Shown: positions 1 through 12,935, counted from the stretch's first letter. The stretch is 64,000 nucleotides of DNA from Eupeodes corollae (GCF_945859685.1 NC_079148.1:20533946-20597945); one strand, 5' to 3'. Notes: generated by a model not told the origin, from the sequence alone. Program-made: numbers and translations.

Positions 1-488
1 TGAAGCTCTTAAAATTCATTCAGAAAACAGTCGTTACTAGAAACTTGTTAGGATAGGTCTGGATTTTTATGTCATATAATCATAATTATTATCTGTTTTT
101 ATATTGACACTAAAGACACACGTGGAATTGTTGAGTTTATTACTTCAATATCTAGTTTCAATAAAGTTGTGCTATAGAAGTTAATATTATTGTATTGTAT
201 ATTTTTAGAAATTCGTATTTTTATTGTTTCTTTAGCAATTAAAAATGTATTGATTTACTTCGAACTCGGTTTGTAAAAATGGGGGAGAGTTTTTTTTAAA
301 ACTATTTACGTTTATATCTACAATTTACATATGGACATTTTAATTTCTGGATTAAAAACGACTCTTATATCTTTTTCCAAAAAATCTATGCATTTCTAAA
401 TATCGCAATCTGAAAATCTTTTTCAAGAAAATATTGAAGCTTATGTTTCTAATTAATGTTTTGATAAACCGCCAAATTTTCAAAACTT
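1..488. other. AT-rich stretch without recognised gene
   Basis: I see no coding signal, splice-bounded exon or repeat boundary here. Poly-A and poly-T runs dominate. Confidence 0.5.
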
Positions 489-830
489 TAAGTGCCAGAG
501 GTATTGGGTTCAATCCTACCTATGCCATCTAAAGTTTATTTTCACGGGTACTGTTTCTAGGGAGGAATTGACAAATTTTTCAAGAGCTGTAACTTCAACC
601 ACCTACAGATAAGCAAAAGCTTCGTGGGTAACAGAACTAATATTGTTAAATTTTTGAAATATGATCAAATAAAAATCTAAAAGTGCTTTCTCGAATCAGC
701 CGTTCGAATTCGAATTAAAACTGTAGGTCCCCTCCATCCCTGGCAACATTACTCGCACCACAGGAATGGTTGAGAGTTTTAAGTCACTAGGCCCTTGTTC
801 TAAACGGATGGTTGCACCACCTAATTCATT
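489..830 (+). repeat. tRNA-derived SINE, copy 1 (5' truncated)
   Basis: The segment starts inside the tRNA-like head, with a B-box-like GGGTTCAATCCTACC followed by ATGCCATC. It continues through a conserved body (fragments GAATTGACAAAT, CTGTAGGTCCCCTCC, CACAGGAATGGTTGAGAG, TAAGTCACTAGGCCCT) to a GCACCACC end. The same body is found at 4691-4950 on the other strand and at 52993-53308. The 66-codon minus-strand open frame at 696-896 is only a read-through of this body and should not be called a gene. The A-box half is missing, so this copy is 5' truncated. No clear target duplication is seen. Confidence 0.8.
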
Positions 831-899
831 TGTTGAAGTGACATAAATAAAGGAATCTGAATATTTTTGCCCCGTGAAACATGTAATTTCAGCCATTTA

Positions 900-1605
900 G
901 GAGTAAAGTCAAATAATCATTTCTAGTGCAACATGATATTTAAGTGTAAACATCTTATTGAGACATTATTCATAAAGCCATAGCCATAGAATTTTAATAC
1001 TGTGGACTAATTTGAATTTCTTTTATCAGAAATGTTTCCGAAGAAACCATTTCTTACTATTCTCTCATTTTAGCAGTTTCAATTTGCAAAAAATCAACCC
1101 CAGTAATGAAACCATCGAATTTTCACAAAAAAACTTTCCTGACTTTCTTCAAGATGTGATCACAATTGACCAACGAAATCTTGTAATTTATTATCTTTAG
1201 ATTTATTTTTCTTTGAAGCCAAGTAGAAGAAAAAGGTCGGTACTAATGCTCCAGTACCGTCAAGATATTAGAATAAGAATATTGAATTCGGGATGTTATC
1301 AAGAGATTACAACTGCAAATATGAGAGTTGATCTTGGTGATGGCCATTTGGCCGATATTCTATTCCATTAATAATGGGGGTACCTATCTATTTATAGAGA
1401 AATACATATCCATAGCTTTTTCTTAAAAACTGATACTCTTTTTCTAATATCAAAATGTAAATTCTTATTGGAAAACTACTGATCCAGTTCGAAAAAAAAA
1501 ACAATCATAGCTACTCGACTTTCTTGTTCCAAAAATTTTAACATTTAAAAAAAGCCTCATTATTATTTGTTTTCAAGTGCGTATTCGTTTTAAATTTTAT
1601 TTTTC
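900..1605. other. AT-rich stretch without recognised gene
   Basis: Short frames occur (for example 1012-1200 on +), but none resembles a known family or has splice support. I see nothing else. Confidence 0.4.
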
Positions 1606-1618
1606 TATAACTAAAACT

Positions 1619-1831
1619 GCCCGGAAGGTCTTCGAATCCAATCCCGAGGGACGGTGCGGCGCAGTGGAGGAAGACCGCGACTCAGGTGGCGCACCCAGGT
1701 GGGAGAGGACCTCAACCAACTTAGCGTGCGAAACTGGAGACAGCTAGCTAGGGACCGAGCTGGCTGGAGACGCATGTTGGTTGAGTCCAGCTCCGCCCGG
1801 ACTGTAGCGCCACCTTAAGTAAGTAAGTAAG
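1619..1831 (+). mobile_element. 5'-truncated LINE insertion, ORF2 C-terminus, TSD-flanked
   Basis: This short block is much richer in G and C than its surroundings. On + it encodes the C-terminal tail of a non-LTR retrotransposon polymerase: GRPRLRW, then an acidic stretch, NWRQLARDRAGWRRMLVES, and a stop at 1816-1818. The pattern GRPxxRW...WRxLAxDRxxWRR is typical of insect LINE ORF2 ends. A likely one-base deletion near 1650 separates the upstream fragment VFESNPEG from this frame. The element ends in a (TAAG)n tail. It is bracketed by the 13-bp repeat TATAACTAAAACT at 1606-1618 and 1832-1844, so the insertion is only 213 bp and is a dead-on-arrival copy. The clade is not resolvable from the tail alone. 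Confidence 0.88.
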
Positions 1832-1899
1832 TATAACTAAAACTCAAAAGTCTCGACACTATCTGTCATAAGCAATTTCTTGACCGGTAATGTAAATAT

Positions 1900-3400
1900 A
1901 TGTTGGTAGGTAATGGCGATCTCAAGGCAACCTAGCCTGAGATCCAATTAGCGCTGTGGTGCGCCGTTTTGATACCAAAAACTAGTTTGACCTTTGATTG
2001 AAAGGGATACATTTATAGAGAAGCTTCATAGCGATTATGTTAGAGCCATTTTGTCGCATTGAGAAAAAAGATTAGGTCTCTAATCTTTGTCTCAGATAGC
2101 TCATCAAGTTCGTGAAAGAATGCTTTTCCAAAGTATTTTATTGTAGTGTTTGCCAAAGCAGGACATTTGCAGAGGAAATGGATTATCGTTTTACTTTCTC
2201 TTTGGTCACTACAACTACGGCAAAAGGTGTTGTAAGAGATACCCAACTTTTCAGCATGAACTCCTATAGGCCAATGTCCGGTACAAACCGGAAGAATCCT
2301 GGCTATGTCTAGCCTTGGCTTGCATAGAAGATCGTTTGTACGGGTTTTAATATAGTTGGGCCATATCTTCCTCGATATAATGCAGTTGGGTAAATTGCTC
2401 CACCTTCGGTTTGATTCAGTTTGGTAGATAGAAAAGATTTTACCCTTCATAGCACCAAGAGGAATGTTAACCATTTCCGCAAGTGAGCTATGAAGGGCCG
2501 AACCTTGCCTGGCTAGCTCGTCAGCCCGTTCATTTCCCACGATACCACTATGGCCCGGAACCCAGATCAGGGTGACACCGAGGTTAATATTCAGTCTCGC
2601 AAGCTCATCGCGACATTGCTAGACCAATTTAGATGAGGATATGGCCAAGTTAATGGCTTTGACAGCTGCCTGACTGTCTGTAAAGATAGCCACATTTCGG
2701 TTTTGGTTTGGGTTTTGTTTAAGTATCTTACATGCCTGCCTTATTGCCAGCAGATCAGCCTGAAAAACGATAGCAAAGTCAGGAAGCCTAAAGGATTTGG
2801 CTACATTTAGGGACTCAGAAAAGATCCCAGAACCAACTCCGCACTCCATCTTTGAGCCGTCAGTAAAGATGGTTGTGTCGAAACCTATCCACACGATGTC
2901 ATCCTCGCAATCTTCTCTGGATGGGAAAATAACCTTAAAACCCTTACTAAGGCTCAAAGTAGGAGTGCAGTAGTCAGTGTCTACCGAGATAATATCTGAG
3001 GGAATCAATTTCGTTGTGTTGCTGTGACCAGCTGTTTGATTCCTTCAGCCTAATAGCTCTGCAGGAAACTATGTATTTAATAAAAAGTTCGATTGGTAGA
3101 AGATCCAAAATAACGTTAATGTCGTCCGTTGGGCAAGTACTCATGGACCCTGTGGTGCCCAGCAAGCTGTTCTCTGAACCTTCTTTAGCTTATCAATATT
3201 ATAGGCTTTGCTAAGAGCAGGCCACCACACAATCGAACCATATGTTAAGATTGGACGTACGTCCAATGTACGTCCATAAAATCAAGTCCCCACTTTTTGC
3301 CGAAAGTTTTTCTGCAGGCATAGAAGGCAACGCAGGCCTTCTTAACCCGTACTTCAATGTTTAGTTTCCAGTTTAGTTTAGGGTAGAGTATAACTCCCAA
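1900..3400 (-). pseudogene. LINE pol relic: RT C-terminus, RNase H, Cys motif
   Basis: Read on the minus strand this is the 3' half of an RNase H-bearing non-LTR polymerase (I/LOA-type by domain content). Near 3400-3170 lie the RT-downstream motifs (LNWKLNIEVRVKKACVAFYA). RNase H follows at 3008-2450, with IFTDGSKMECGVGSGIF, VFQADLLAIRQA (the usual catalytic E is D here), IFTDSQAAVKAI, and VPGHSGIVGNERADELA. The C-terminal zinc-like motif is CRSC...IIHFLCKCPAL, and the frame ends at 2040. Defects are a frameshift near 3000, an in-frame TAG at 2619-2621 at a position normally coding Q, and 5' truncation. The sequence below 2040 looks like the 3' UTR. It cannot make a functional protein. Confidence 0.87.
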
Positions 3401-3499
3401 ATTATGTTAATTTGCAATATTCTATTCATTTGACATTCCAAGTCCAATATGTCCAATATCAATGCAATCTTTTGTAAAGGTTTAAATAAGTATTCAAAC

Positions 3500-4690
3500 A
3501 TTTTTCTACAGTGAATTAATAGATTAGGTTTTATTAAAGCTTGCACAATGAAAAAAAATAAAGGGACTTATTTTTCTTAATTAAAAAAAAACTGAAGAAT
3601 ATTTTTTAGTGTCTTTATATGTTGAACTTTTAAAATGAAATAAAGCATTTTGAATATAAAACAATAGCATTTCCTTATAAATTAAAAGCAGCTGCTTAAC
3701 TTGCACAAAAAAAGATAAGTCATATTCGGTCACATACCCTCATCATTGAACCTATAAAGTTATACTTTTACAGTATATATTAAACATCTCCTTGTTTTTC
3801 TGTTATTGATATGTAAAAAAAGAAAACGATCTTTTTGAATCAATTAATTCATACACAGACATATATTTGTGTATAATATAACTACATTCCTACGTACATA
3901 TGTATACTATACATACATCATATTACCATCTCAATTGAATTCCAGAAATCGTTATGTTGTTACTTTATAATTTTCCTGCCATAAATACAAATTGAACTTC
4001 CTTTCAAAAACACAGTCTGCACAACAAGTACGATACAGAAGTAATGTCGAGCTTGTCTCTGAATTAAATCTTAGACTCAATAAACCATGAAAACGTTATT
4101 TATGTATGAATATTTGTTTAAAAGTTCAATATAATTTCTAAAATAACTCAATTTTCAACGTTACAGTTTTGTATTGTTGATTTATATTTCGAAAATAGCC
4201 TTTTTAAATGTTATATTGTAAATTTTATACAAAATATTTATTCCATAGCACCATAACTATTTTCTTTATAGTTTTTATATAATTTATTTTTAAGGTAAAC
4301 ATAAACTTTACAATATATAAATTATGATATCAGTCATTTCGAACTATGAATATAGAAATTCTAAAACAGAAACAACCAAAACCCTAAACTGCAGTTCGCT
4401 TTGCAATGTTTTAGGGTCTAAACGTCATTTTTAGGAGAATTTCAACAATTTAAAATTTGACATTTATCATTATTCCATTGTATCAAAAATCCGGCGTGAG
4501 TTTTAAAAAACAGGCGCTGAAAAATCTGTAAATATACACATTTTTTAAGGATCGCTCAAGTGACATCTTTGGTTCAGAGGTTAAACTTATAAGTTACTTA
4601 TAAGTAACTAAAATACACTTTTAAAAGGAAATTACATTGAAACAACCTTTTTGTATCTAAATACCGAATTTGGATAGAATAAAAATAAAT
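3500..4690. other. AT-rich stretch without recognised gene
   Basis: Long A/T runs and an ACATATGTATACATAC-like low-complexity patch near 3860-3940 are present. No coding or RNA feature can be supported. Confidence 0.45.
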
Positions 4691-4950
4691 TCGGCTGCGC
4701 AATAGTCCGTTGACTTACAGCTCTCAACTATTCTTGCGTTCGAGTAATATTGTGAGGGACAGACGGGACCTACAGTTTAAAGCCGAATTCGAACGGATAA
4801 TTTGAGAAACCACTTTTCATTACAAGAATCACTCTTAGAGAGAGGCAGTACCCGTGCATAAAAAAACTTTACATGACATAGGCAGGAATGGAACCCCAAA
4901 CCTCTGGCTCGAAAGTCCTATGAACGTAGGTCGTAGAAAGCATAGCAATG
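4691..4950 (-). repeat. tRNA-derived SINE, copy 2
   Basis: This is an inverted copy of the SINE at 489-830 and 52993-53308. Reading the minus strand, the B-box-like GGTTTGGGGTTCCATTCC lies near 4905-4925. The GGCAGTACCCGTG and CTGTAGGTCCCGTC body segments follow, and the CGGACTATTGCGC end lies near 4692-4710. The usual CACTAGGCCCTGGTT segment near the 3' end has been deleted. It is diverged, with no target duplication found. Confidence 0.8.
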
Positions 4951-7900
4951 TCTCGCAAAACATACGTAATCTTGTAAAATAAACAATTGTTTTTATTTTT
5001 ACACTTAATGTGTTTTTTTCACTCTGAATCTACCTTATTCAAAACAAAATGAAGAAACATTTAGTAAAGGTTCAATAAAATAAAAAAGTGCGTATACGCC
5101 CCAGTACACAAAATATGGTTAGTTGTAGTCTACTTGCTTATAACATGACCACAGCGCTACTATTCGCAATCTTTTGTATAGATAGTTATAAAATACATCC
5201 TCATTCCAAAGTATGTCTGATCCAAATGATGTTGAAGTCTTCTAACCATCCGAACAGGATAGGATGAACTTTCAGATATTATATAATTGAAATCCGAACT
5301 TTACTGAGAATGGTAATAGTTTTTCGATAATTCGTGCGTTTTGCTCGCATTTCAGATATAGTAAAGTGAGAAATTCCCAACAAAACGATCCGCAGTGGCC
5401 AGATTTTTGTATTTATAAATTGGTGCAACTGAAAGAAGATCAGTCAAAATAATAACAAAAAACTTCAAAAATGGGGTTTGTTCGTAGACTACTACATTAA
5501 CATGCGGTGTTGAAGCGAGCTTGAACCTCGTCTCAATTCTTTATATACCTGAATCGAGTTGAGATTTATCTATTCTAAACTGAGATAAACCTATTTTGGA
5601 AACATAGCAAAACATAAATATCTTTTCTATTGTTTTTTCTTGCAAAATAAGCCCAGTTAGTCTATTTTCACTAACAAAGCTAAATAATATCAACAGTAAT
5701 AGTTTCGTTTTTTCCGCAATGTAAAACACACATGATTCCAAATGCAGAACTACTCAACGAACACAGCCATCGAGATACAAATGCAATATCAATCGTACCA
5801 ACTTTTGAGAACGAAATCACATAAGATCCATTCGAGGCTGGTATAAATGTCAAAAACCTATCCATAGTGAGATTCTACTCTAACTTTTATCGGTGTTATT
5901 CTCATTATGGATATTGTTTTTGTTATTCGTGTAAAATCCTACTTTACTATGGATAGATTTCCCAACAAAGCACGGATAATAATATTCCAAGCTGTTAAAT
6001 AAAAAGAACCTAAAAACTTAACATAAATACTTATACGATAACGTTAATTCTAGACTTCAGCTTTAAGGATACATTTTAAGACGGTAGTTACTGAATTCGA
6101 CATCCTGGAGATTAATCTTAACTAGTTGACAAAAAATATTTACAAAAACGATATAATTGTAACCACTCACATTTAATAAAGATCGTGTTTTATTTGCTCA
6201 AACTCTTAACCTACAGATAAATCGAACTTTCATAATTCATTTACAATCCTATAAAATAAACAAATCGTTTAAATAAAGACGAAGAGCAATCCTCTTTATA
6301 TTATTGCAACCGCCAAACAGCCATCGGATCAATTCAAATTTCAATTACATTTCCGAGTAAAGCCCAGATGTCTCCTCAAATGACAAAACCCTCCTAGTAA
6401 CAACAATAAGAAAGTCACCACTAAATTGCGCCAACCAGCAAGATAATTAAACAGCCTCAGTCTCATAGATTTTGTTTTTGTTTTTATTTTTTTGTTTTTA
6501 CTTATAACAGTACATATGAGTTTATATTCAAATGATATCAATTCAAACACCAACCCCGCTGATAAATAATAATTACAATTATTATAATGAAGATTCCTTA
6601 AGCTGCAGTTGGTTTTTGCAGGTTGTGGGTCACTTTTGTAGGTGGTGTATATGCGGTGTTTGGAGAATATGGGGGTGTAAATTAAAGTCAAGTCTTGAGT
6701 TTTTTTGTCTTAAAGTTTACTGCATAAACGCGGGGATTAAGTTGAGAATTTGAATTCGCTATTTCTAGCTTCTCGCTGTGGATCGGAATCGCAATCGCAA
6801 TCGGAGAAGCAGAAGATATGATGATGGTTTTGGCTAAGTAAATATTGACACCACTCCCACTTTTTGATATTTTATTTAGTAAGCTAGATAGATGATAATT
6901 GTTTGAACAAGCATTAGAATGAACTGAATTTTGTTTATTCTCACAGCTATAATTGTTTTTATTTCTTTTTATTTTGCACGTTAAATATAAGTGTAAGTAC
7001 TCATACTTCGGGATGGGGTTGATTGTTATAGTTCATTGAGTTGAGTTTGTATCTTAATTTGAACCGATTTTCCAAGACACATTGAGTTAGTTCATGGACT
7101 TAAGAGTAAGAGGAGGGTTATAAGCCAGTTCCAAAAAATAACTATAGATAACTTTTACCCATCAGTGCGGCAATTAGAGTGTCTCGAACAGTTCTCCGAT
7201 ATAGTCAAGTCGTTATAAGAGTATATACTTGAGAGGCACAGATCTTCTGCCACCACCACCTGATGTTTTCTTCATTCATCCCCTTTTATATTGATGAAGA
7301 TGTGAAGTGAGATACTTCCAATTATTGGGGTATAAAAACATTGACTCTGTAAGAAATCGTGATCAGTTTTAAGGCAGATACCGGAGGTGGTAGTTTTACT
7401 CATCAAATATTATTTTTCGAAAAAAGGGCTCGCTTTCTGCCTTTGTTTTATTTTGTGCGCCTGGAAATGTGAATTATTTTAACTTTTTTTTTATCATTGT
7501 TTGATTTTTGATGATTTGATTTAGTTAAAAACAAAAACTCGTATCTATAGAAAAACTTTTTAAAAATTGTGTTGTGTAAATATTAAGAGAAAAACGACAG
7601 AGAAATAAACATTCGAAAAATGTGCGAATATCGTGAGAAAACAAATGAAAATGAAGGTGTGTTGAAAATGAAAAAGGAACATAACGTGTTCTAAATAACA
7701 TATTAAATTGTAACAAAATCCAAGGGTGCTTCAAGTACCCTTTATCCCCAAAGTCTTTAGTCTTAATATAATAATTTTGTCCTTAAAGGACGTTAAATCG
7801 AAATTAACTGAAATTGAAAAACGTTCAATCAATAATTATTTACAGATGTTTTCTGGGATAAAAACTTTTTTTTTATTGAAGACTATATTCTTGATTTCAA

Positions 7901-10384
7901 AATTTAAACTGTTTTAGATATTTAATTTTAGTTAATCTTATTAGAAATAAAGATAAACATTTATGAAAATATTTACTAAGTGTTGTGAAAAAATAATAAT
8001 TTTCTGTTCTTTTTAGAAAGTGGAGTGGTTTGATAGTTAAAGTGAAAGTTCATTCTATGTTACTCAAGATACTTGTTAAATAAGTATCAAATAAGTTAAT
8101 AGTAAATAAATAATGTTATGTTTGAGTTAAATTTGTGAAAATGAGTATTAGTGTTCCTTTGGACACTAAATTCATTTATTAGATATAAATGAATTAAGTT
8201 TCTCACGTATTCTTGATTTATCATATTAATTTTCATCAGTAGCATTAGACTCATTTTTTTAAATTGATGAAACTGGTAGTATTTTGAATTTATAGTTAAA
8301 ATAGTGTTAAAGATAGTTTTGAAAGAAGTTTTGAATAAAAATAATTTTGAATGAGATTTTGACAGCTAAGTTACAATTTTAATTTCTGTTCCATTCACCA
8401 CAAATAATAAAAACAAATTAATCTGAAAAGAACTTATTTTAAAATTTGTCTTTCTTTGTTAAGATAAAAACTTCTTTGTTTCGTAGAAAGAACTCTTTTT
8501 TTTGTTTTCAAAATATTTACATTTAATATATTTTTGTTTTTCTTATAAAAATGTATCTTTATTTGGCCATATAAGTGACGATTTTTAAATCCAACAAAGA
8601 TATACTCCGTTTCTAAGCTCGAGCGTCATAATGTTGATTGAAATGGCTTTTTTAAACTAAAATAAACAATCCTGCTGATAAAATAATGCAAATATAACAT
8701 TTAAATATAAACCTACTAACTATAAAAATATTTGTTTTTGAATTAAATTAGGCAAGCAAATTACCAAAAATAGATAGCCCCAAGTTGTTCTTTTGATAAC
8801 TGTGTAAATGATTTGTGTTGAAATAAACTTATTGTGTTTTCAATTTAAACTTGGCTATTTATACATTAGATAACAAAGTTAAGACATTTTTCTGTAAAAA
8901 ATACAAACAAATAATTTTCTAATTGTATTTTTTTTTCAATCAAGTCACGGTTTTGAAATATACCTCTATAAAACTGTAAACAACAAGTAACATAAGGTTA
9001 CAATTCATTGCAAAAAAGTTATGAAAAATAAATTGGTAATGATTTTTCAAAGACCAGTTTAAATCTTTTTAGTTTGTATTGAAAAAAACTTTGTAACTGA
9101 TTTCAAATCGGAATACTTTTAAAACGATACTGCTTTTTATTGTTATAAAATCTTTTTAAAGCTTTAAAAGTTAATAAAACTCTTAAAATATTTAAACTGA
9201 ATGTTGCTGCAAGCACAAAAAACTCTGGCCAAGAATAAATATCGAAGAACAACTCAAATGTATTTTATTTGGTTCGATTTTATTTTCTAAAGAAAAATAT
9301 ATAACATTAGAAATATTTCTTAACAAAAAATACAAAACTTACAATTGGTCAGATTTTAACTTCAATTTTAAACTTGCTATTAGCAACTAAACCAAAAATT
9401 CATCTTTCTTTTAATTATAACCTTAAAATTTAGTCGAGAAGAGATCATGTGCGCCCAATGTTTATAATTGTTTTTCTCTTTCGTCCGAAAGGGAGACAAT
9501 TATACTTGACATGACAAATTATAATGTTGCCATTCGAAAATTTTATTTTTAAAAATAAGACTCGATGACACTGAATATTGACTATCAAGGGAATTATAGA
9601 TTTGAATTGCTTTAAAAAACGTGGGGCTATAGAGATATTTCGAAGTCGGATTTAAAGAATTATTTGATATCAAATAAAACTTCTTGTTAACGTGTTAGGC
9701 TGAACTTTTCTTTAAAATAAAAATAGAAAACACTTATTAGTACTTTTCAGATTTCAAAATTCTATAATGTAATAAGAAGATGAAAAAGGTTTCTCTTTAT
9801 ATTTCCAGCAAGGTCAAATTAATTGTATTCTCCTCTAATAAAAGATTCTACCGTAACAGTTACAGTGTACTAATACTCAAATACATTATGTACACATTCA
9901 AGTAATTACAAGCTGTGATAAATAATTATATAATAATTAGCACAGTAAGCTTTTTACACGTGTCATACATAGACGAATTTTTGTCAACAGTGAGGTATTA
10001 AATTAGTTTATAACAATAATAACTTATCTTATACCGGATTCAATCTTTTATATTTGAATATGTCTTTAGCAACTACAATAGTTGACTACAGTAAATCCCA
10101 GTTAAGAGAAAGTTTAGTTTAACAGAATTTAAATCAATAAAATCAAATAAGGAACGTTTAGGTTTGTATGTTCGTAGGTGAATTTCTTTTTTCTTATACA
10201 AGTAGAGTGTTTTATAAGAATTTATTAAATAAATATTCGGAAATACGGAAAATTTTCGTGAATATTAAAAGTGTTTCCTTAAAGCGGGTTTTCCTGTATG
10301 TAATCCAACCTAAAGTGTTAACATTTTATTTCAAAATCAAACTTACTTCCTCATACATAATTCTTTGATTTTTGCGATCGAATT
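4951..10384. other. 5.4 kb AT-rich non-coding region
   Basis: No open frame here has recognisable homology, and none has convincing splice sites. A slightly less AT-rich patch at 6600-6840, with a CAATCGCAATCGG repeat and a run of ATGs, was examined as a first exon of the downstream transporter. The only donor-like site there (GCTAA|GTAAAT) leaves phase 2, whereas the exon at 25833 needs an upstream phase of 1, so it is not annotated. Confidence 0.45.
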
Positions 10385-11330
10385 TTGAAAGAATCTGAAG
10401 TCATGCCGTTGTTTAAAAAGGGTAGTCGTAGTGTTATATGAGTCAATACCGGCCAATCTCCATATTACCAACGTTCTCTTAACTTTTTGAAAAACTCATA
10501 AAGGATCGTATGTTGGCTTTTTTAGACAGAAAAGATTTTTTTGAGCAACGACCAATTTGGTTTTTGTAAAGGTTTATGTACTGACGATGCCATATTAAAG
10601 TTTTGCAGTGAGGTGAGTGAAGGTTTTAACAACAATAAAAGTGTTTTAGCGTTGTTTATTGATCTGACTAAAGCATTTGATTTGGTCAATCATCAAATCC
10701 TTTTAGGAAAAAATTATAAGGCTGGATTTAGAGGCCCGGTTTTCGATTGATTTGCTTTCTCTTCATCCGCAAGACATCAAAGAGTTAAAATTGATGGAAT
10801 ATTTAGCGATGTTCAGTCTGGTGTTCCTCAAGGATCTGTGCTAGGTCCAATATCGTTTTTGATATACATAAACTCTGTCTTCAAACAATCATTAATTAGC
10901 AAAATAACAGTTTCGCTAATGATATGGCTCTGACATAAGTTAGCAATTCGCTATTTGAAATGATCGCTATATTACAAAAAGATTTAAATGTACTAAGGCA
11001 ATGGATTTATAGGCCCGGTTTTTGATTGGTTTGCTTTCTATTCATCCGCAAGACATCAAAGAGTAAGAATCGATGGAAGATCTAGGGACTTTCAGTCAGG
11101 AGCTTACCACCAGTGTTCCTCAAGGATCTGTCCTAGGTCCAATATTGTTTTTGATATAATTCAACTCTGTATTCAAACAATCATTAATTAGCAAAATAAC
11201 AGCGTTTGCTGATGATATGGCTCTGACATATGTTAGCAATTCGCTATTTGAAATCGTCGCTATGATTTTAAGTGAAAAAACAAAAGTAATGGTCTGCAAT
11301 TTAAAACACACAGTTCCAGTCTTGGACTGT
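10385..11330 (+). pseudogene. CR1/jockey-like LINE reverse transcriptase relic
   Basis: RT blocks can be read in several frames: YRPISILPTFS near 10445, then an 'NDQFGF' block near 10545, then LALFIDLTKAFDLVNHQILL (RT motif A) near 10645. The GVPQGSVLGPI motif B is near 10815 and the FADDMAL motif C is near 11195. Multiple frameshifts break the frame. In the first copy of motif C the FADD codons are disrupted; in a tandemly duplicated second copy they are intact. It probably belongs with the C-terminal piece at 13010-13692, because the two are in the same orientation and in domain order, with unrelated sequence between them. Confidence 0.82.
10724..11265 (+). repeat. Tandem duplication (279-bp offset) inside the RT relic
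   Basis: The segment beginning GGATTTAGAGGCCCGG at 10724 recurs as GGATTTATAGGCCCGG at 11003. The two run in parallel for about 260 bp through the VPQGSVLGPI and ADDMAL motifs. They differ by substitutions and by an extra short insert (GGAGCTTACCACCA) in the second unit, so the duplication is old. Confidence 0.88.
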
Positions 11331-11394
11331 AATGTTATCTTCCATTCAGGAACATATGACTGATGGATGTGCTAATGATTGTTTTGAAATCGAA

Positions 11395-11650
11395 TTCGTT
11401 AATTTTTTTTTTAAATTGCTGTGATAAAAAAACACTAAATTTTGTTGAGAATCCTTCCTTCATATTTCTGCATCACTATCTTTAAATTTATTTGAAGCCG
11501 ATATCTTTGCTTGTTCTTGAGATATGGGCGTACGAACGTAATTAAACATGCACGCACAGACATCTCTCTAAAAACCTTTTATTTAGCTTCTAGGGACACT
11601 GAACCGTCGAAAAATTTCAAAATATTCACTTTGACAAATCAGACCGATTA
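11395..11650 (+). repeat. TRE right-end fragment, copy G
   Basis: A diverged copy of the right end of the tandem-repeat element seen in full at 22686-24020. It preserves the blocks GAAGCCGATATCT, CTTGAGATATGGGCGTACGAACG, CACGCACAGACATCTCT, CTTCTAGGGACACTGAACCGTCGA and ACCGATTACAATAGCTTCC, and the terminal palindrome-like CTTCCTATAGGAAGTTAA. No internal tandem units are retained. Confidence 0.75.
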
Positions 11651-12342
11651 CAATAGCTTCCTATAGGAAGTTAAAAAGAAATACTACGCAGAATTATTAA
11701 AAACTGATTTTCGATTCAAATATTCCGGGAACAGAGTTTAACTTCAAAAATGTTTCATGCTATGCAAAATTTTGTTGTTATGTAAGATAATGTTCGAAAA
11801 AAAATCCAATCTGTATTAGAAATAAAAACTTTAAAAAAAATGCTGCTAAAATTGATAAAAATTAGATTTCTACTAAGAATCTTTTTTGAAATAATAATTT
11901 TTTTTTAGAAAAATGCAACTGAGAAATATTTTTCATAATACGAAAACCTCCAAACATAGCAAAAAACCGATAAGAAATTGTTTTCAATTCTAGTATTATT
12001 AGCACAAAGTAAAATGTTGACTTAAAACTTTTGTATCTCACACAAAATGATGTTATTGTTATTTTAGTTTTAGAAAATTCTATAGAAAGACACGGAAAAA
12101 AATATGGTAAAATTCAAAACAATACATTTTTTAAATGGTCATATTTTGAAATTAAAGAGATGATTTGAAATAGAAATTATTTATTTCTTAAAGAAAATTG
12201 TCGGCACTTAAAATCGAGAGCTAATTTTTTTATCAAAAATTTCGTCATTAAAAAAAAATAAGAAAAGAACTCTTTTGTGGTTTCGACGAAATTTTGTATG
12301 CATAAATATTAATTTGCATTTTTTTTTGATTAAGAGGTGAAA
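11651..12342. other. AT-rich sequence, no gene
   Basis: No feature is recognised. It lies between two halves of the LINE relic and is probably inserted or decayed sequence. Confidence 0.4.
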
Positions 12343-12383
12343 GTCACAAGGCCCTAGTTCTCTACGGACTATTGCACTACCTA
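12343..12383 (+). repeat. SINE 3'-end fragment
   Basis: About 40 bp match the SINE 3' end: AAGTCACAAGGCCCTAG, CTACGGACTATTGCAC and TACC, followed by an ATTTATTT simple tail. Only the end of the body remains. Confidence 0.6.
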
Positions 12384-12772
12384 ATTTATTTATTTATTTA
12401 AGAACCTCAATTTGTGGAAATAAATATGGTTTCAAATAACTGACAATTTTTTTTATAAAACGAACAGGAAAGGAATTGCTATAAAACCATATTTTCTATA
12501 TTTGACATTTTTTGAAACCGTTGTTTTTTCTAAGAGCTTTCTTGTAGAAAAACAACTTTCTGGCACTGTATTTTAATACATCTCAAAATCTTTAAAGTCT
12601 AGCTGAAATTTGCTGTAACACTAACCTAGGGAACTGTTTTAGTCTCATTTTGGGTTTTTGGAAAATATTGTTCTTCCGAGAAATCCTACACAAAAAGTTT
12701 ATCAACAAATAACATTGAAAATAAAATAGTCTATTTAAATTCACAACCGTTTGTTTATGTTTTTAATGAGAA

Positions 12773-12935
12773 ACGGACACAATCCCGAAAACTAAAATCC
12801 CTAAAACCTTAGAGCCTAAAGATCTTATATTCAAAAATCCAAAATATAGAATCCCGAAACTCCACATTCCTGAAAAACCACATGCTCAAAATTCGACAAT
12901 CCCTAAAACCCAGAATTCCGAAAGGCCAAAATTTA
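12773..12935 (+). repeat. AATCCCGAAAAC-type minisatellite, fragment of MULE-like end
   Basis: The array starts ACGGACACAATCCCGAAAAC and continues as degenerate units of about 15-17 bp around AAAATCCCGAAAACC. The same array, with nearly the same starting bases, forms the left end of the element at 52289-54939. This is probably a stranded terminal repeat from another copy. Confidence 0.6.

Noticed and set aside
696..896. 66-codon minus open frame.
   Set aside because: It is the antisense of the SINE body, and the same peptide end appears from the SINE at 53171-53310.
6532..6840. Possible first exon of the transporter, with ATG run and GTAAAT.
   Set aside because: Splice phase does not fit the exon at 25833, and no homology supports it.
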